The translations under genes were made by a program, and so were the position numbers. Below are positions 54,527 to 63,731 of a stretch of DNA of 64,000 nt, one piece after another (position 1 is the stretch's first letter; each line of letters begins with the position of its first letter). A model generated the notes under the pieces. The model worked only from the letters and a program-made list of their open reading frames with translations. It was not told where the DNA came from and ran no database searches. The stretch is from Anaerovibrio lipolyticus DSM 3074 (GTDB taxonomy: Bacteria; Bacillota; Negativicutes; Selenomonadales; Selenomonadaceae). The stretch is from NCBI RefSeq assembly GCF_900141865.1, contig NZ_FQYW01000010.1, positions 61,600 to 125,599 on the forward strand. Reading direction: 5' to 3'.

Positions 54527-54564
54527 AAACAAGGGACAGTTGCCATATTAGGCAGCTATCCCCC
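54527..54564 (-). terminator. Terminator of the D-glutamate/5-oxoproline operon
   Basis: GGGGATAGCTGCC and GGCAACTGTCCC pair on the minus strand, followed by TTGTTTGTTTTG, about 25 nt past the DUF4392 stop. Confidence 0.75.
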
Positions 54565-54588
54565 TGCTTTATCATATATTAAGTTGCA

Positions 54589-55464
54589 TTATCCCATTTC
54601 TTCCTTTAGTGCAGCCCGCACCTTATTTAAAATATCCAGATGCACACTCATAGGCAGTCTGTCCACCGTAGGTACATTTTGGCGGGTGCAGCCGTCCACG
54701 CTGCCGGCGGCCACTATGGCCTTTATGAGCTTCTTTTCCATATCCTTGTCCGAAAGGAGATTTTTCCCATGCTTTAGGCTGAGAAGGGCGCATATCCCCC
54801 AGCCCCACCAGTTGGATACACCTGATACCAACGGTATTTGGGCGCACTCATAGGCACAGATTTCCACTCCATGGGGCACCTTGGACTCAATAACATCCCG
54901 CAGGGCTCCCATGCCGATTTCATTGCCCCCGTCCCCAACTGAGATGGTAATCACCCCACGCTTTTTTGCCTCGTCAATAATGCAGGAGCAATCCGTCAGC
55001 ATATCGTCTATTATCTTGCCCCCCATATTATGATAGTGTCCGTCCCTGGCCTTCCCCGGCCGCTCAAGGGTTATAAGATGGGTGGGCTTGAATTTGTTCA
55101 GCATGCGGATAATAAAGGCCTCCGTGTCCTCGTAGGGAATTAGGGTGGGCGGAGTCTTGCAACCAATGGTTTTAAGTGCCGCCTCAAAGGGCCTGTACCC
55201 CTGACTATCCGTCATGGGCATAACAGATATCCCCAGCTTCTCCAGGGCCACGGCAATATTTGCTGTCCCCAATGGGCCATCCGTTTCCCCTATCCATTTA
55301 TTTTCCCCCAGACGGGTGGGAAAGCCAGTCAAAAGCATAACCCTTTCCACACTGTCCAGAGCCTTGTCCAATTCCTTCACGGGATTTGGGGGCATGGAGG
55401 GAATCAGTCCTCTTCCCCCCGGATCTTCCTTCATTATACTGTCCAGCTTCTCATAAAAAGTCAT
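54589..55464 (-). CDS. DUF4392 protein (D-glutamate cyclase C-terminal-type domain)
   Basis: 291 residues. The start at 55464 (MTFYEKLDSIMKEDPGGRG) has AGGAG 8 nt before; a GTG three codons upstream is the alternative. Visible features: MLLTGFPTRLGENKWIGETD, ITISVGDGGNEIGMGALRDV and SNWWGWGICALLSL. These fit DUF4392, the C-terminal part of mammalian D-glutamate cyclase (DGLUCY). The next gene upstream encodes a protein like the N-terminal part (DUF1445), so the enzyme seems split into two subunits here. Predicted to interconvert D-glutamate and 5-oxo-D-proline. Confidence 0.82.
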   Translation of the reverse strand: MTFYEKLDSIMKEDPGGRGLIPSMPPNPVKELDKALDSVERVMLLTGFPTRLGENKWIGETDGPLGTANIAVALEKLGISVMPMTDSQGYRPFEAALKTIGCKTPPTLIPYEDTEAFIIRMLNKFKPTHLITLERPGKARDGHYHNMGGKIIDDMLTDCSCIIDEAKKRGVITISVGDGGNEIGMGALRDVIESKVPHGVEICAYECAQIPLVSGVSNWWGWGICALLSLKHGKNLLSDKDMEKKLIKAIVAAGSVDGCTRQNVPTVDRLPMSVHLDILNKVRAALKEEMG

Positions 55465-55516
55465 GACGCTCACTCCTTATAACGCCGCATGTTGAACACT
55501 TACATTGAAAACAACT

Positions 55517-56353
55517 CTATTTCTCCTTTTTGCTCTCCAAAAAATCATTTATTTCGCTGTTCAGCTTGTTGGTAATAAACATGCAACCAGGAGCATGGGT
55601 TATTACCAATGGCAGCTTGGCATGTTCAATCACAGCCTGAGGGGTTACCCCGCAAGCCCAAAATACAGGAATTTCACCTGGCTTAAAGGATACAGGGTCA
55701 CCATAATCCGGCTTCAACACATCCTTTATCCCCAGCTTTTCCGGATGGCCAATATTCACAGGGGCACCATGAACATTAGGGAAGCGTCCGGTGATGGCAT
55801 CGGCTATCATGGCATTCTGGGCCGTCATTGGCCGCATGCTCACCACCAGCTCACCCTCAAAGATTCCCGCCGGCTCACACATGGTGGTGGTCTTAAACAT
55901 GGGAACGTTGCAGCCCATGGATATATGACGGATATCTATATGGGCCTCCATCAATGCTTCCTCAAAGGAAAAGCTGCAGCCGATGAGAAATACCACAAAA
56001 TCATCCTGCCAATATGGGGTGGCATCAGTAACCTCCTTGGTTAATACCCCATTTTCAAAGATGCGGTATTTCGGTATGTCCGTGAGAATATTGGCTCCCT
56101 CACCCATATCCTTCACAAATTTACTGCCGTGAATTACCTCCAGCAGCGGACATGGCTTTGGATTTTTTCTGGCGAATTCCTCAAAATCCCCAGCGTATTT
56201 TTCCGGCAATATTACCAGATTGGCCTGGGCATAGCCATTGGCCATACCAGAGGTCTGGCCCGTTATTTCCCCATTTCTTATTTTTATCCATAAATCCTCA
56301 GGACGCATATCTCCATATTCCGACACCGTAACCGCCTCCCTTTTTGCTTTCAC
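55517..56353 (-). CDS. Putative hydro-lyase, DUF1445 (D-glutamate cyclase N-terminal-type)
   Basis: 278 residues from a GTG start at 56353, with GAGAAG upstream. Family landmarks are GQTSGMANGYAQANLVILPE, a DFVVFLIGCSFSFEEALMEA core with its conserved cysteine, and VFWACGVTPQAV with ITHAPGCMFITN. DUF1445 proteins are annotated as putative hydro-lyases and form the N-terminal half of mammalian D-glutamate cyclase. It lies between DUF4392 and pxpC in one leftward operon, supporting a role in D-glutamate / 5-oxoproline exchange. Confidence 0.85.
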   Translation of the reverse strand: MKAKREAVTVSEYGDMRPEDLWIKIRNGEITGQTSGMANGYAQANLVILPEKYAGDFEEFARKNPKPCPLLEVIHGSKFVKDMGEGANILTDIPKYRIFENGVLTKEVTDATPYWQDDFVVFLIGCSFSFEEALMEAHIDIRHISMGCNVPMFKTTTMCEPAGIFEGELVVSMRPMTAQNAMIADAITGRFPNVHGAPVNIGHPEKLGIKDVLKPDYGDPVSFKPGEIPVFWACGVTPQAVIEHAKLPLVITHAPGCMFITNKLNSEINDFLESKKEK

Positions 56354-56365
56354 TTGATTATCTTC

Positions 56366-57457
56366 TCATTTTACTTCTTCCACAGACACCTGAAAAAGCT
56401 GTCCGTCAATTTTCAAATTATAATTCCTTACCCCGGGCCGGCTGTCCGGCCATCCTGCATCTTCTGTGTCCTTATCCATAAGGGCAATCTGCTCCTTCAT
56501 GGCCAACCGAAATTGAACGTAAATATCCTGGGCTTCCTCCACTGAAATCACCTTAAAAGTTATCTTACTGCCAGGAGAACACTGGGCCAAAAGGGGCAAA
56601 TCCGCTGAAGTAACCGTGGCTATCTTGGGATAGCCACCGGTGGTCTGATGGTCCGCCATCATTATAATGGGCTGGCCATTTGGAGGCACCTGTATGGAAC
56701 CAAATACTATGCCATCAGTAATCATATCCCTTTGGGTGGCACGCTGAATTATATCCCCCTCCAAACGATAACCCATGCGGTCAGATTCATTGGAAATGGT
56801 ATAAACCGCACCATCAAGGGATTTTACCGCCTCCGGGGTGAAATAATCATCCTGGGGGCCCAGCACAATACGTATTTCATGGCTGTCACCGTGATTGCTT
56901 TCCTGCCACAAATGATGATGGGCCATATATCCATGGTCCGTATGGCGGATATGGGACTTCCCGGAAATAATGGCCTTGGCCAAATCTGTGGGCCTTCCCG
57001 TATTCAGCACTTCACCGTTATACAGCTTACTGCCCTCTGCGCCGCCTATTCCCAGCTTTAAATTTGTGGAATGGCTTCCCAGCACCAGCGGAACATCGAT
57101 ACCACCGTCTATGGCGATATAAGCTCTGGTCCCTTCATCCATGGAGGCCACCTTAAGATGCTGCCCCTTATGGAGAATCAAGGACTCATAGGCATGAACA
57201 GGCTTATTATCTACCAAAACCTTTGGTTCACCACCTGTTACTGCCACCAGCACATCCTCACTGGCCTCCAGCTCCGGCCCCAAATAGGTACATTCCAGCA
57301 ATGGGGCATCATCCTCATTGCCCACCAGGGCATTGGCTATACTGGCAGAATAACTGTCCATATCCCCGGATACCTGCATACCACTGGCCTGATAACCCAT
57401 TCTCCCCTTATCCTGTATCGTGGTCATAAGTCCACTGTTAATTACCTTTATGCTCAT
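56366..57457 (-). CDS. pxpC: 5-oxoprolinase subunit C
   Basis: 363-residue biotin-dependent-carboxylase-like (KipA/AHS2) subunit of the bacterial ATP-dependent 5-oxoprolinase PxpABC. Motifs: GLMTTIQDKGRMGYQASGMQ at the start, ALVGNEDDAPLLECT, YTISNESDRMGYRLEG and IIMMADHQTTGGYPKIATVT. Overlaps the pxpB end by 20 nt. With PxpA and PxpB it opens 5-oxoproline to glutamate at the cost of ATP. Confidence 0.94.
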   Translation of the reverse strand: MSIKVINSGLMTTIQDKGRMGYQASGMQVSGDMDSYSASIANALVGNEDDAPLLECTYLGPELEASEDVLVAVTGGEPKVLVDNKPVHAYESLILHKGQHLKVASMDEGTRAYIAIDGGIDVPLVLGSHSTNLKLGIGGAEGSKLYNGEVLNTGRPTDLAKAIISGKSHIRHTDHGYMAHHHLWQESNHGDSHEIRIVLGPQDDYFTPEAVKSLDGAVYTISNESDRMGYRLEGDIIQRATQRDMITDGIVFGSIQVPPNGQPIIMMADHQTTGGYPKIATVTSADLPLLAQCSPGSKITFKVISVEEAQDIYVQFRLAMKEQIALMDKDTEDAGWPDSRPGVRNYNLKIDGQLFQVSVEEVK

Positions 57458-58133
57458 TTTCCATCGCCCTAAATTCTTCTTTGGTAATCGGTTTAAATTT
57501 AATATACTGCCCAGCCTTTAGCAGCACAGGTTCATTACGATTCACGTCATATAGCTTTAATGGGGTGCGGCCAATAATCTGCCAGCCACCGGGAGATTCC
57601 ACGGAATAGATACCCGTCTGCTCACCGGCTATCCCCACACTGCCCGCCTCAATTTTAAGGCGGGGACTTTGCTTCCGGGGTGTGGCAATGGCCTTGTTCA
57701 TCCCCCCCAGATAGGGAAATCCCGCCACAAAGCCCAGCATATAAATGGGATATTCCGGCTCAGAATGGAGCTTTATAACCTCCTCCTCGCTGATATTATG
57801 GGCTCTGGCAACCTCTACCAAATCAGGGCCATATTCACCGCCATAGGCCACGGGAATTTCCACCACCTGTTTTGGTGGCATTTCCACCTCATCCAACTGA
57901 GTTACCAAGGCTTCCAGCCTTTCCCGCAGCTGCCCATAGCGAAGGTCCATAGGGTCATATTGAATAAGCAGGGAGCAATAGGTGGGTATCAGCTCCACAA
58001 TTCCCCTGATGGGCTCCCGCTCAAGCACCATTTTCAGAGCCATAACCTTATGATTAATTTCCAGACTGATTTCCTGGCCGAACTCCACAGATACAGCGCA
58101 GTCACCTACAGTAAGAATTCTCATAGCTTCCAT
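57438..58133 (-). CDS. pxpB: 5-oxoprolinase subunit B
   Basis: 231-residue AHS1/KipI-type subunit. Motifs: RILTVGDCAVSVEFGQEISL, IPVAYGGEYGPDLVEVARAH, and FVAGFPYLGGMNKAIATPRK followed by AGSVGIAGEQTGIYSVESPG. It starts inside the pxpA stop (TAATG) with AGGAG 9 nt upstream, and runs into pxpC. Confidence 0.95.
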   Translation of the reverse strand: MEAMRILTVGDCAVSVEFGQEISLEINHKVMALKMVLEREPIRGIVELIPTYCSLLIQYDPMDLRYGQLRERLEALVTQLDEVEMPPKQVVEIPVAYGGEYGPDLVEVARAHNISEEEVIKLHSEPEYPIYMLGFVAGFPYLGGMNKAIATPRKQSPRLKIEAGSVGIAGEQTGIYSVESPGGWQIIGRTPLKLYDVNRNEPVLLKAGQYIKFKPITKEEFRAMENEHKGN

Positions 58134-58891
58134 TATTTCAGGCTCCTAACCTCTATTCCAGCACCTTCCAGGGCCTTGCGGATATTTTGTACCAGCTCAA
58201 CGGCCTTTTCATTATCTCCATGAACACAGATGCTGTCTGCCTTTATATTGATTTCCTTACCATTAATGGAGATAACCTTTCCCTCCTTGGCCATTTTTAC
58301 AGCCCTTTCCATAGCCAACTGAGGATCATGAATCACAGCTCCAGGGTGCTTTCTGTTTACAAGGGAACCATCATCATTGTAGGCTCTGTCTGCAAAAACC
58401 TCACTGGCCACTTCAAGACCGCACTTTTTAGCTGCCTCCAGCATAACCGAACCAGCCAACCCCATAAAAATAAGGTTCTTGTCAACAGAAGCAATAGCTT
58501 CACATATTCCAGTCGCCAAGGCTTCATCCTTGGCAGCCATATTATAAAGGGCACCATGGGGTTTTACATGCTGAAGCTCCATTCCTTGTCCCCTAACAAA
58601 GGCCATAAGCGCCCCCAGCTGGTATTTTACATAGGCCCCGGCCTCCTCAGGAGTCACGGTCATAGGACGACGGCCAAAGCTCATTAAATCCGGAAAGCCA
58701 GGATGAGCTCCCACAGCCACCCCATGCTTTTTTGCCAAGGCCACGGTCTTTTCCATAATAAGGGGGTCTCCGGCATGCCAACCACAGGCCACATTCACAG
58801 AAGTAACATGGGGTATGACCGCCTCATCCATACCCATGGTGTAGGCACCAAAGCTCTCGCCCAAATCACAATTCAAATCCACACAGCTCAT
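58133..58891 (-). CDS. pxpA: 5-oxoprolinase subunit A (LamB/YcsF family)
   Basis: 252-residue catalytic subunit: [20 protein letters not shown] at the N-terminus, [40 protein letters not shown] and [11 protein letters not shown]. The ATG at 58891 with GGAGG 5 nt upstream gives the normal family start. The frame stays open 47 codons further to a GTG at 59032, coding a Phe/Trp-containing stretch ([18 protein letters not shown]) that no PxpA I know has; an N-terminally extended form is therefore possible but less likely. Confidence 0.93.
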   Translation of the reverse strand: MSCVDLNCDLGESFGAYTMGMDEAVIPHVTSVNVACGWHAGDPLIMEKTVALAKKHGVAVGAHPGFPDLMSFGRRPMTVTPEEAGAYVKYQLGALMAFVRGQGMELQHVKPHGALYNMAAKDEALATGICEAIASVDKNLIFMGLAGSVMLEAAKKCGLEVASEVFADRAYNDDGSLVNRKHPGAVIHDPQLAMERAVKMAKEGKVISINGKEINIKADSICVHGDNEKAVELVQNIRKALEGAGIEVRSLK

Positions 58892-59037
58892 TTTTTCCTC
58901 CATTGGTAAGCGTTTTTCCTCAAATACAACAAAGGGACCCACATCCCAAAAGAAGCAGGCCCCTGTTTTCTTAATGTGCTGAGCCTCATCGCTCACATAT
59001 TCAAATTTGTTATCAATAAAATCTGTAATCACTTTAA

Positions 59038-59898
59038 TCAGCCATTCAGCTTGGTACAGCCGGTATATTCAAAGTATTCCCTAATCAGCTCGTCCTTAAT
59101 GCGGTTTCTGGTCTTAGGGTCCTTGTTGCCAGCTGGCTTGCCATCCACAGTATCAGCAAATGTAAGGAAGTTTGAGGATGAGGTTACAAAAATCTCGTCA
59201 GCATCCATGAGCTCCTCCAAAGTGTACTCCCGCTCGTAAACCGGAATCCCAAGGCGATAGCAGGCCTGAATCATATGGGTCTTGGCAATACCCCGTAAAA
59301 TATACTGGTCATTTGGATGGGAAATCACTGCCCCGTCCTTTAAAATAGAAACATTGCTGTGGGCACACTCAGTAACTATGCCCTTACGATGAAGAATTGT
59401 CTCCGTGACACCCTTATGATGTGCCTCCTGGGAATATAAAACAGCAGGGAGGAGATTCAGGGTCTTCACATTGCCGTATTCAAAACGCAAATCCTCATGG
59501 GTCTGTACCTTTATTGGATTTTCCATATCACCAATTTTGGAAGGGCGGATGTAAACCCACAGCTTGCCCACCATATCCTTGCTATATACATGGTCCCGGG
59601 CTGCCAGTCCACGGGTAACCTGCCAATATACAAAATGGGTATGGCCTTCCACCTGCTTGGTCAAATCCTGCAGGAGCTTCTTTAATTCATCCTTTTCCAT
59701 AGGAATCTTAATATCCATAATATTGGCACTGGTATAAAATCTGTCCAGATGATCCTCTACCAGATAAGGAACGTGATTGCCGGCTGGTGTAGCCTCATAT
59801 ACACCATCCCCAAAGAAATGAGAGCGGTCATTGAACGGTATCATTACTTCATCAGGGGTACCTAACTGTCCGTCATAATAAGCTAATTCTTTAAACAT
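59038..59898 (-). CDS. dat: D-amino-acid transaminase (class IV)
   Basis: 286-residue PLP fold-type IV aminotransferase. The cofactor lysine is Lys145 in [18 protein letters not shown], the same number as in the Bacillus D-alanine transaminase. [12 protein letters not shown] and [16 protein letters not shown] complete the family picture, and the latter with RGIAKTHMI supports the D-amino-acid rather than the branched-chain subgroup. It would exchange D-Ala + 2-oxoglutarate for pyruvate + D-Glu. Located directly upstream of pxpA, thus coupling D-glutamate to the 5-oxoproline genes. Confidence 0.9.
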   Translation of the reverse strand: MFKELAYYDGQLGTPDEVMIPFNDRSHFFGDGVYEATPAGNHVPYLVEDHLDRFYTSANIMDIKIPMEKDELKKLLQDLTKQVEGHTHFVYWQVTRGLAARDHVYSKDMVGKLWVYIRPSKIGDMENPIKVQTHEDLRFEYGNVKTLNLLPAVLYSQEAHHKGVTETILHRKGIVTECAHSNVSILKDGAVISHPNDQYILRGIAKTHMIQACYRLGIPVYEREYTLEELMDADEIFVTSSSNFLTFADTVDGKPAGNKDPKTRNRIKDELIREYFEYTGCTKLNG

Positions 59899-60002
59899 AT
59901 AATCACTCCTATGGTTAAAAAATTAAGAAACACTTTTCCTTGGCTACATTTTATCATTTGGCATAATTAATTGCCAGACTTTTCTAAAAAATAAAGCAAC
60001 AC

Positions 60003-60040
60003 AAAAAAGACAGGCCCCTCTATCAAGAGAACCTGTCATA
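60003..60040 (-). terminator. Terminator of pepD
   Basis: GACAGGTTCTCT and AGAGGGGCCTGTC form the stem on the minus strand, followed by TTTTTTGTG, immediately past the stop at 60044. Confidence 0.85.
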
Positions 60041-60043
60041 TTT

Positions 60044-61498
60044 TTACTCAGCCAGTCGGCCCATGGTTTCCACAATAAGCTTAATCTGTGGTGGAATGGT
60101 GGCCAGCTCCAGTCTTTCCTTTGGACTATGAATATCAAAGGTGTTTACGCCAATGGATACCACATCCAGCTCTGGATTTTTCATAACATGATAGCCACAC
60201 TCCAGCCCCGCATGGATGGTTTCCACCTTCATTGGTATACCATTCTGTGATTCAAAAACCTCCAGCATAACCTTGGCCAGCTTGCTATTTTGATTTTCCT
60301 TCCACCCTGGTGTTTGTTTATCTATAACGGCGGTAAAGCCAGTCATTTGAGCTAAAATATCCGCTTGAAGGATAAACTCACCTATTTTGGCATCATTGGA
60401 GGAACGAGGTAAACAAGCAATGCTCAATATTTCCCCATCCTTCAGCTTCACCATGCCGATATTGGCAGAGGTTTCCACCAAGCCCGGTACCACCTGGGAC
60501 ATGGCATATACCCCACTATGGAGGGAAATCAACAAACGAATGATACTATCGCGGTCATCCTCACTCATAACACGCTGAGGCTGAGCAGCAGTAAGATCAA
60601 ATTCAATATTATTATCTACAGCACCATATTTATCCAGACAGCTATCACGCTCTGCATCAATAACCTCTTGGATAACCTGGGCCTCAGCCATGGTGGAGAT
60701 AACCACCTCTGCTTCTGCAGGAATGGAATTTCTGGCCTTGCCACCTGTAAAAGAGGCCAGCTCATAGGATATTCCAGCCTCATCAAGGGCATTAAGGAGT
60801 ATCGCCATAATACGGATGGCATTGGCACGGCCTTTATTGATTTCCATACCGGAATGGCCACCAAGGAGTCCTTTAAGATGTATTTTATATGCCTTATTTC
60901 CCTGTGGCGCACTGTAGGTCAGCTTACGGTTAAAATCGATATTAACGCTGCCGGCACTACCAACCGTTAATTCATCATAATTTTCCGAATCACAATTAAT
61001 GAGATATTGGGCATCCTTAAGATATTTGGCATCCAGATGAACGGCACCGGTCATTCCCTGCTCCTCATCCACAGTAATTATGGCCCGCAGTGGTCCATGG
61101 CTCTTCAAATTTTTCATGATATATAGTGCCTCAGCCACCCCGATACCATCATCAGCCCCCAGACTTGTACCATCAGCAGAAAGAAATTTCTCATCCCGCA
61201 CCAGCTTTATAGGATCTTTTAACGGATCAAAATTCACACCATGGTCTGCCACACAAACCATATCCATATGACCCTGCAATATAATCATTGGGGCGGATTC
61301 CTTTCCAGCAGTGGCAGGTAAGTCAGCTATTACATTATTTACCTCATCCTGATGTACTTCACAGCCGATATCAGAAAAGGCTTTCACCAAATAATCGCTG
61401 ACTGCTTTTTCATGGCCGGATTGTCTTGGAATTCTTGCCAGCTGGGAAAATTCTTCCAGCACTCCATCTATTATTGCTTCCTTGGATAAATTCAACAT
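60044..61498 (-). CDS. pepD: Aminoacyl-histidine dipeptidase (M20 family)
   Basis: 484-residue zinc dipeptidase (PepD/carnosinase type). Motifs: ILQGHMDMVC with the first metal His and Asp, LGADDGIGVAEALYIM, TVDEEQGMTGAVHLD with the general-base glutamates, and the lid-domain GGHSGMEINKGRANAIR. Broad dipeptide hydrolysis in the cytosol. The oligopeptide transporter gene lies immediately upstream in the same direction, so peptide uptake and cleavage are adjacent, though a hairpin lies between. GAGGAG precedes the ATG. Confidence 0.93.
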   Translation of the reverse strand: MLNLSKEAIIDGVLEEFSQLARIPRQSGHEKAVSDYLVKAFSDIGCEVHQDEVNNVIADLPATAGKESAPMIILQGHMDMVCVADHGVNFDPLKDPIKLVRDEKFLSADGTSLGADDGIGVAEALYIMKNLKSHGPLRAIITVDEEQGMTGAVHLDAKYLKDAQYLINCDSENYDELTVGSAGSVNIDFNRKLTYSAPQGNKAYKIHLKGLLGGHSGMEINKGRANAIRIMAILLNALDEAGISYELASFTGGKARNSIPAEAEVVISTMAEAQVIQEVIDAERDSCLDKYGAVDNNIEFDLTAAQPQRVMSEDDRDSIIRLLISLHSGVYAMSQVVPGLVETSANIGMVKLKDGEILSIACLPRSSNDAKIGEFILQADILAQMTGFTAVIDKQTPGWKENQNSKLAKVMLEVFESQNGIPMKVETIHAGLECGYHVMKNPELDVVSIGVNTFDIHSPKERLELATIPPQIKLIVETMGRLAE

Positions 61499-61538
61499 TG
61501 TGTCATGCTCCTCTTTTTTAAGCTAAATAATAATAAAT

Positions 61539-61565
61539 TAAGTAGGAGCAGAAAGCTCCTACCTA
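61539..61565 (-). terminator. Terminator after the OPT transporter
   Basis: AGGTAGGAGC and GCTCCTACTT pair with a 5-nt loop on the minus strand. The T-content beyond is modest (AATTTATTATTATT), so read-through into pepD is possible. Confidence 0.6.
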
Positions 61566-61579
61566 ACAATTTTTTCATA

Positions 61580-63598
61580 TCAATTGTTGCTGTTGCCCTT
61601 GATAACCTTAACAAAAATGGTCATTACCACTAAAAATACAATAAAGCCCAGCCAATCAGCAACAGCTTCAAAACCGGAAATAGCCAGCGGTGCATCACTA
61701 CCGCCACCAGATACGGATACTACTATAATACCAGCCAGTATTACACCGATAATTGATTCACCAACTATCAGACCAGAGGCAAACAGGGTACCACGGCGCA
61801 GGCCCTCGGCTTCTCCCTCTTCTCCCTTGGCCTTTCTGACACTCTTATTGACGAAGTAGCCCATAACTGCACCGATTACCAATGGAAGCTGAACAGATGG
61901 TGGAAGGTAAATACCCATGCCTACAGCCAATGGTGGCAATGCACAGCTCTTGGTGGTCTTTTTCAACAGCTGGTCAGCCAAAATCAGAACAACACCAAGT
62001 CCAATGCCAATATAGATATATTCCCATGCCAATTCATTGGAGAAAATACCCTGGGCAATAGTAGTCATCAATGTAGCCTGTGGAGCAGAAAGAACCTGAT
62101 CCGGATCCATGTCAGGACGTGGCATAGCTCCTACAAAGCCATAGGCTTCATAAAGGAGATTAAGAACCGGAGCAATTACCAAAGCACCTACTACGCAGCC
62201 CAATAAGAGAGCAACCTGCTGACGCCAAGGTGTAGCACCAACAAGATAACCGGTTTTCAAATCCTGCATATTATCATTGGATATGCAGGCGATGGCTAAA
62301 ATAATTGAGGTAGTAAAAATTGCAGTTGCAGTAGCAAACTTTTCTCCACCCGGCATATCAAAGATGCCAAAGGAATTTGCCAGGAACAAAACTACCAGAG
62401 AAGAAACTATAATACCAATGATTCCAATACCGGAAATAGGACTGGAGGATGTACCAACCAGACCAGCCATATAAGCGCAGGCCGCTGCCACAAAGAATCC
62501 CATAAGGGTGGCCACAGCAACGCCAACAACGGTAAAGGTAAGGGTCTCATTCATAGGAAGTCCTTCGGCGGAAACAAAGACGAAGAAAATCCCCAAAAGA
62601 CCTATCATAGTCAGGGCAAATACTGCTCCAATGCTCTTAAGGGACATATCAATATCCATGCGATGCAGGCCCCGTTCCTCAGAGGACATATTCACCGCAG
62701 CCAATGATTCCTTCATTCCCTCAATTACTGGCTTGGCCAGAGTAATAAGGGTCCAAATAGCGGCAACGCCCATGGTACCAGCACCAATAAGACGAACCCT
62801 ATCCTTGAAGATAACGCCACCAAACTGTTCCATGGTCATACCATCTGGCAGTATTCCAGTCATGGTATAGTATGGCACAAAACCGCACCAAGCGATAATG
62901 ATACCCACCAAAATAGCTAAACCAGATGTGAGACCTATCAAATATCCGGCACCAACCAATGCGCCAGAATAACCACAAGCAATCTGAGAAATACCACGGC
63001 CTACAGGGAACCACAGAGAAAGACCGCCAGCTATCACCTGAAAGCCATTGGTAAGCAATGCTACAATACCAGAAATAATACTTCCGGCCATAATTTCCTT
63101 AAGACCACTGCTCTTGCCATCAGTATCCTCGGAATGGCTGCCAGCCTTCAAGATTTCAGCTGCTGCCACGCCCTCAGGATAGGCCAAATCACTGTGTACA
63201 ACCATAGCCCGTCGCAACGGTATGGTAAATAATACGCCCAAACAGCCACCACACAGAGATACCAGCAGGGTCTGCCAAAATTCAAAGCCCTGCCAATAAC
63301 CAATCATCAGCATACCAGGAATAATGAAAATAATGGCAGAAAGGGTACCGGCCGCTGATGCTTGTGTCTGTACCATATTATTTTCCAAAATATTCGCATC
63401 CTTGGCCATCTTTAAGACCGCCATGGAAATTACCGCCGCCGGAATGGCGGAGGAAAAAGTAAGTCCTACCTTCAGTCCGAGATATACATTGGATGCAGTA
63501 AATATCACTGTAAGTAAAGCGCCCAGCAGCATACCACGAACTGTGAGTTCAGGCAGACGCAATTCATGTTGCATAAACTCATTCTCGTCGTGTTTCAT
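61580..63598 (-). CDS. OPT-family oligopeptide transporter
   Basis: 672-residue inner-membrane protein with about 15-16 helices. Family features include ELTVRGMLLGALLTVIFTAS, NVYLGLKVGLTFSSAIPAAV, then NNMVQTQASAAGTLSAIIF and the later NMQDLKTGYLVGATPWRQQV. Members move small peptides or metal-nicotianamine-type chelates. The pepD neighbour favours peptides. GGGGGAT lies ahead of the ATG. An IS66-type element begins about 60 bp upstream of the start and may have replaced or changed its promoter. Confidence 0.92.
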   Translation of the reverse strand: MKHDENEFMQHELRLPELTVRGMLLGALLTVIFTASNVYLGLKVGLTFSSAIPAAVISMAVLKMAKDANILENNMVQTQASAAGTLSAIIFIIPGMLMIGYWQGFEFWQTLLVSLCGGCLGVLFTIPLRRAMVVHSDLAYPEGVAAAEILKAGSHSEDTDGKSSGLKEIMAGSIISGIVALLTNGFQVIAGGLSLWFPVGRGISQIACGYSGALVGAGYLIGLTSGLAILVGIIIAWCGFVPYYTMTGILPDGMTMEQFGGVIFKDRVRLIGAGTMGVAAIWTLITLAKPVIEGMKESLAAVNMSSEERGLHRMDIDMSLKSIGAVFALTMIGLLGIFFVFVSAEGLPMNETLTFTVVGVAVATLMGFFVAAACAYMAGLVGTSSSPISGIGIIGIIVSSLVVLFLANSFGIFDMPGGEKFATATAIFTTSIILAIACISNDNMQDLKTGYLVGATPWRQQVALLLGCVVGALVIAPVLNLLYEAYGFVGAMPRPDMDPDQVLSAPQATLMTTIAQGIFSNELAWEYIYIGIGLGVVLILADQLLKKTTKSCALPPLAVGMGIYLPPSVQLPLVIGAVMGYFVNKSVRKAKGEEGEAEGLRRGTLFASGLIVGESIIGVILAGIIVVSVSGGGSDAPLAISGFEAVADWLGFIVFLVVMTIFVKVIKGNSNN

Positions 63599-63692
63599 AA
63601 AAACAATCCCCCTAAATTTTATGTATCTGTATTTATACAGTGAACACAGTTACATATTATGTAAGCGTCAAAATATAGTATGCCTCAACAAC

Positions 63693-63717
63693 AAATAAAA
63701 AGCAGCCCGTAGGCTGC
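63693..63717 (-). terminator. Terminator of the IS66 transposase gene
   Basis: GCAGCC-TACG-GGCTGC hairpin followed on the minus strand by TTTTTATTTG, 15 nt past the transposase stop. It lies inside the element, just within its end. Confidence 0.75.
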
Positions 63718-63731
63718 GTCATAGTATAGTG

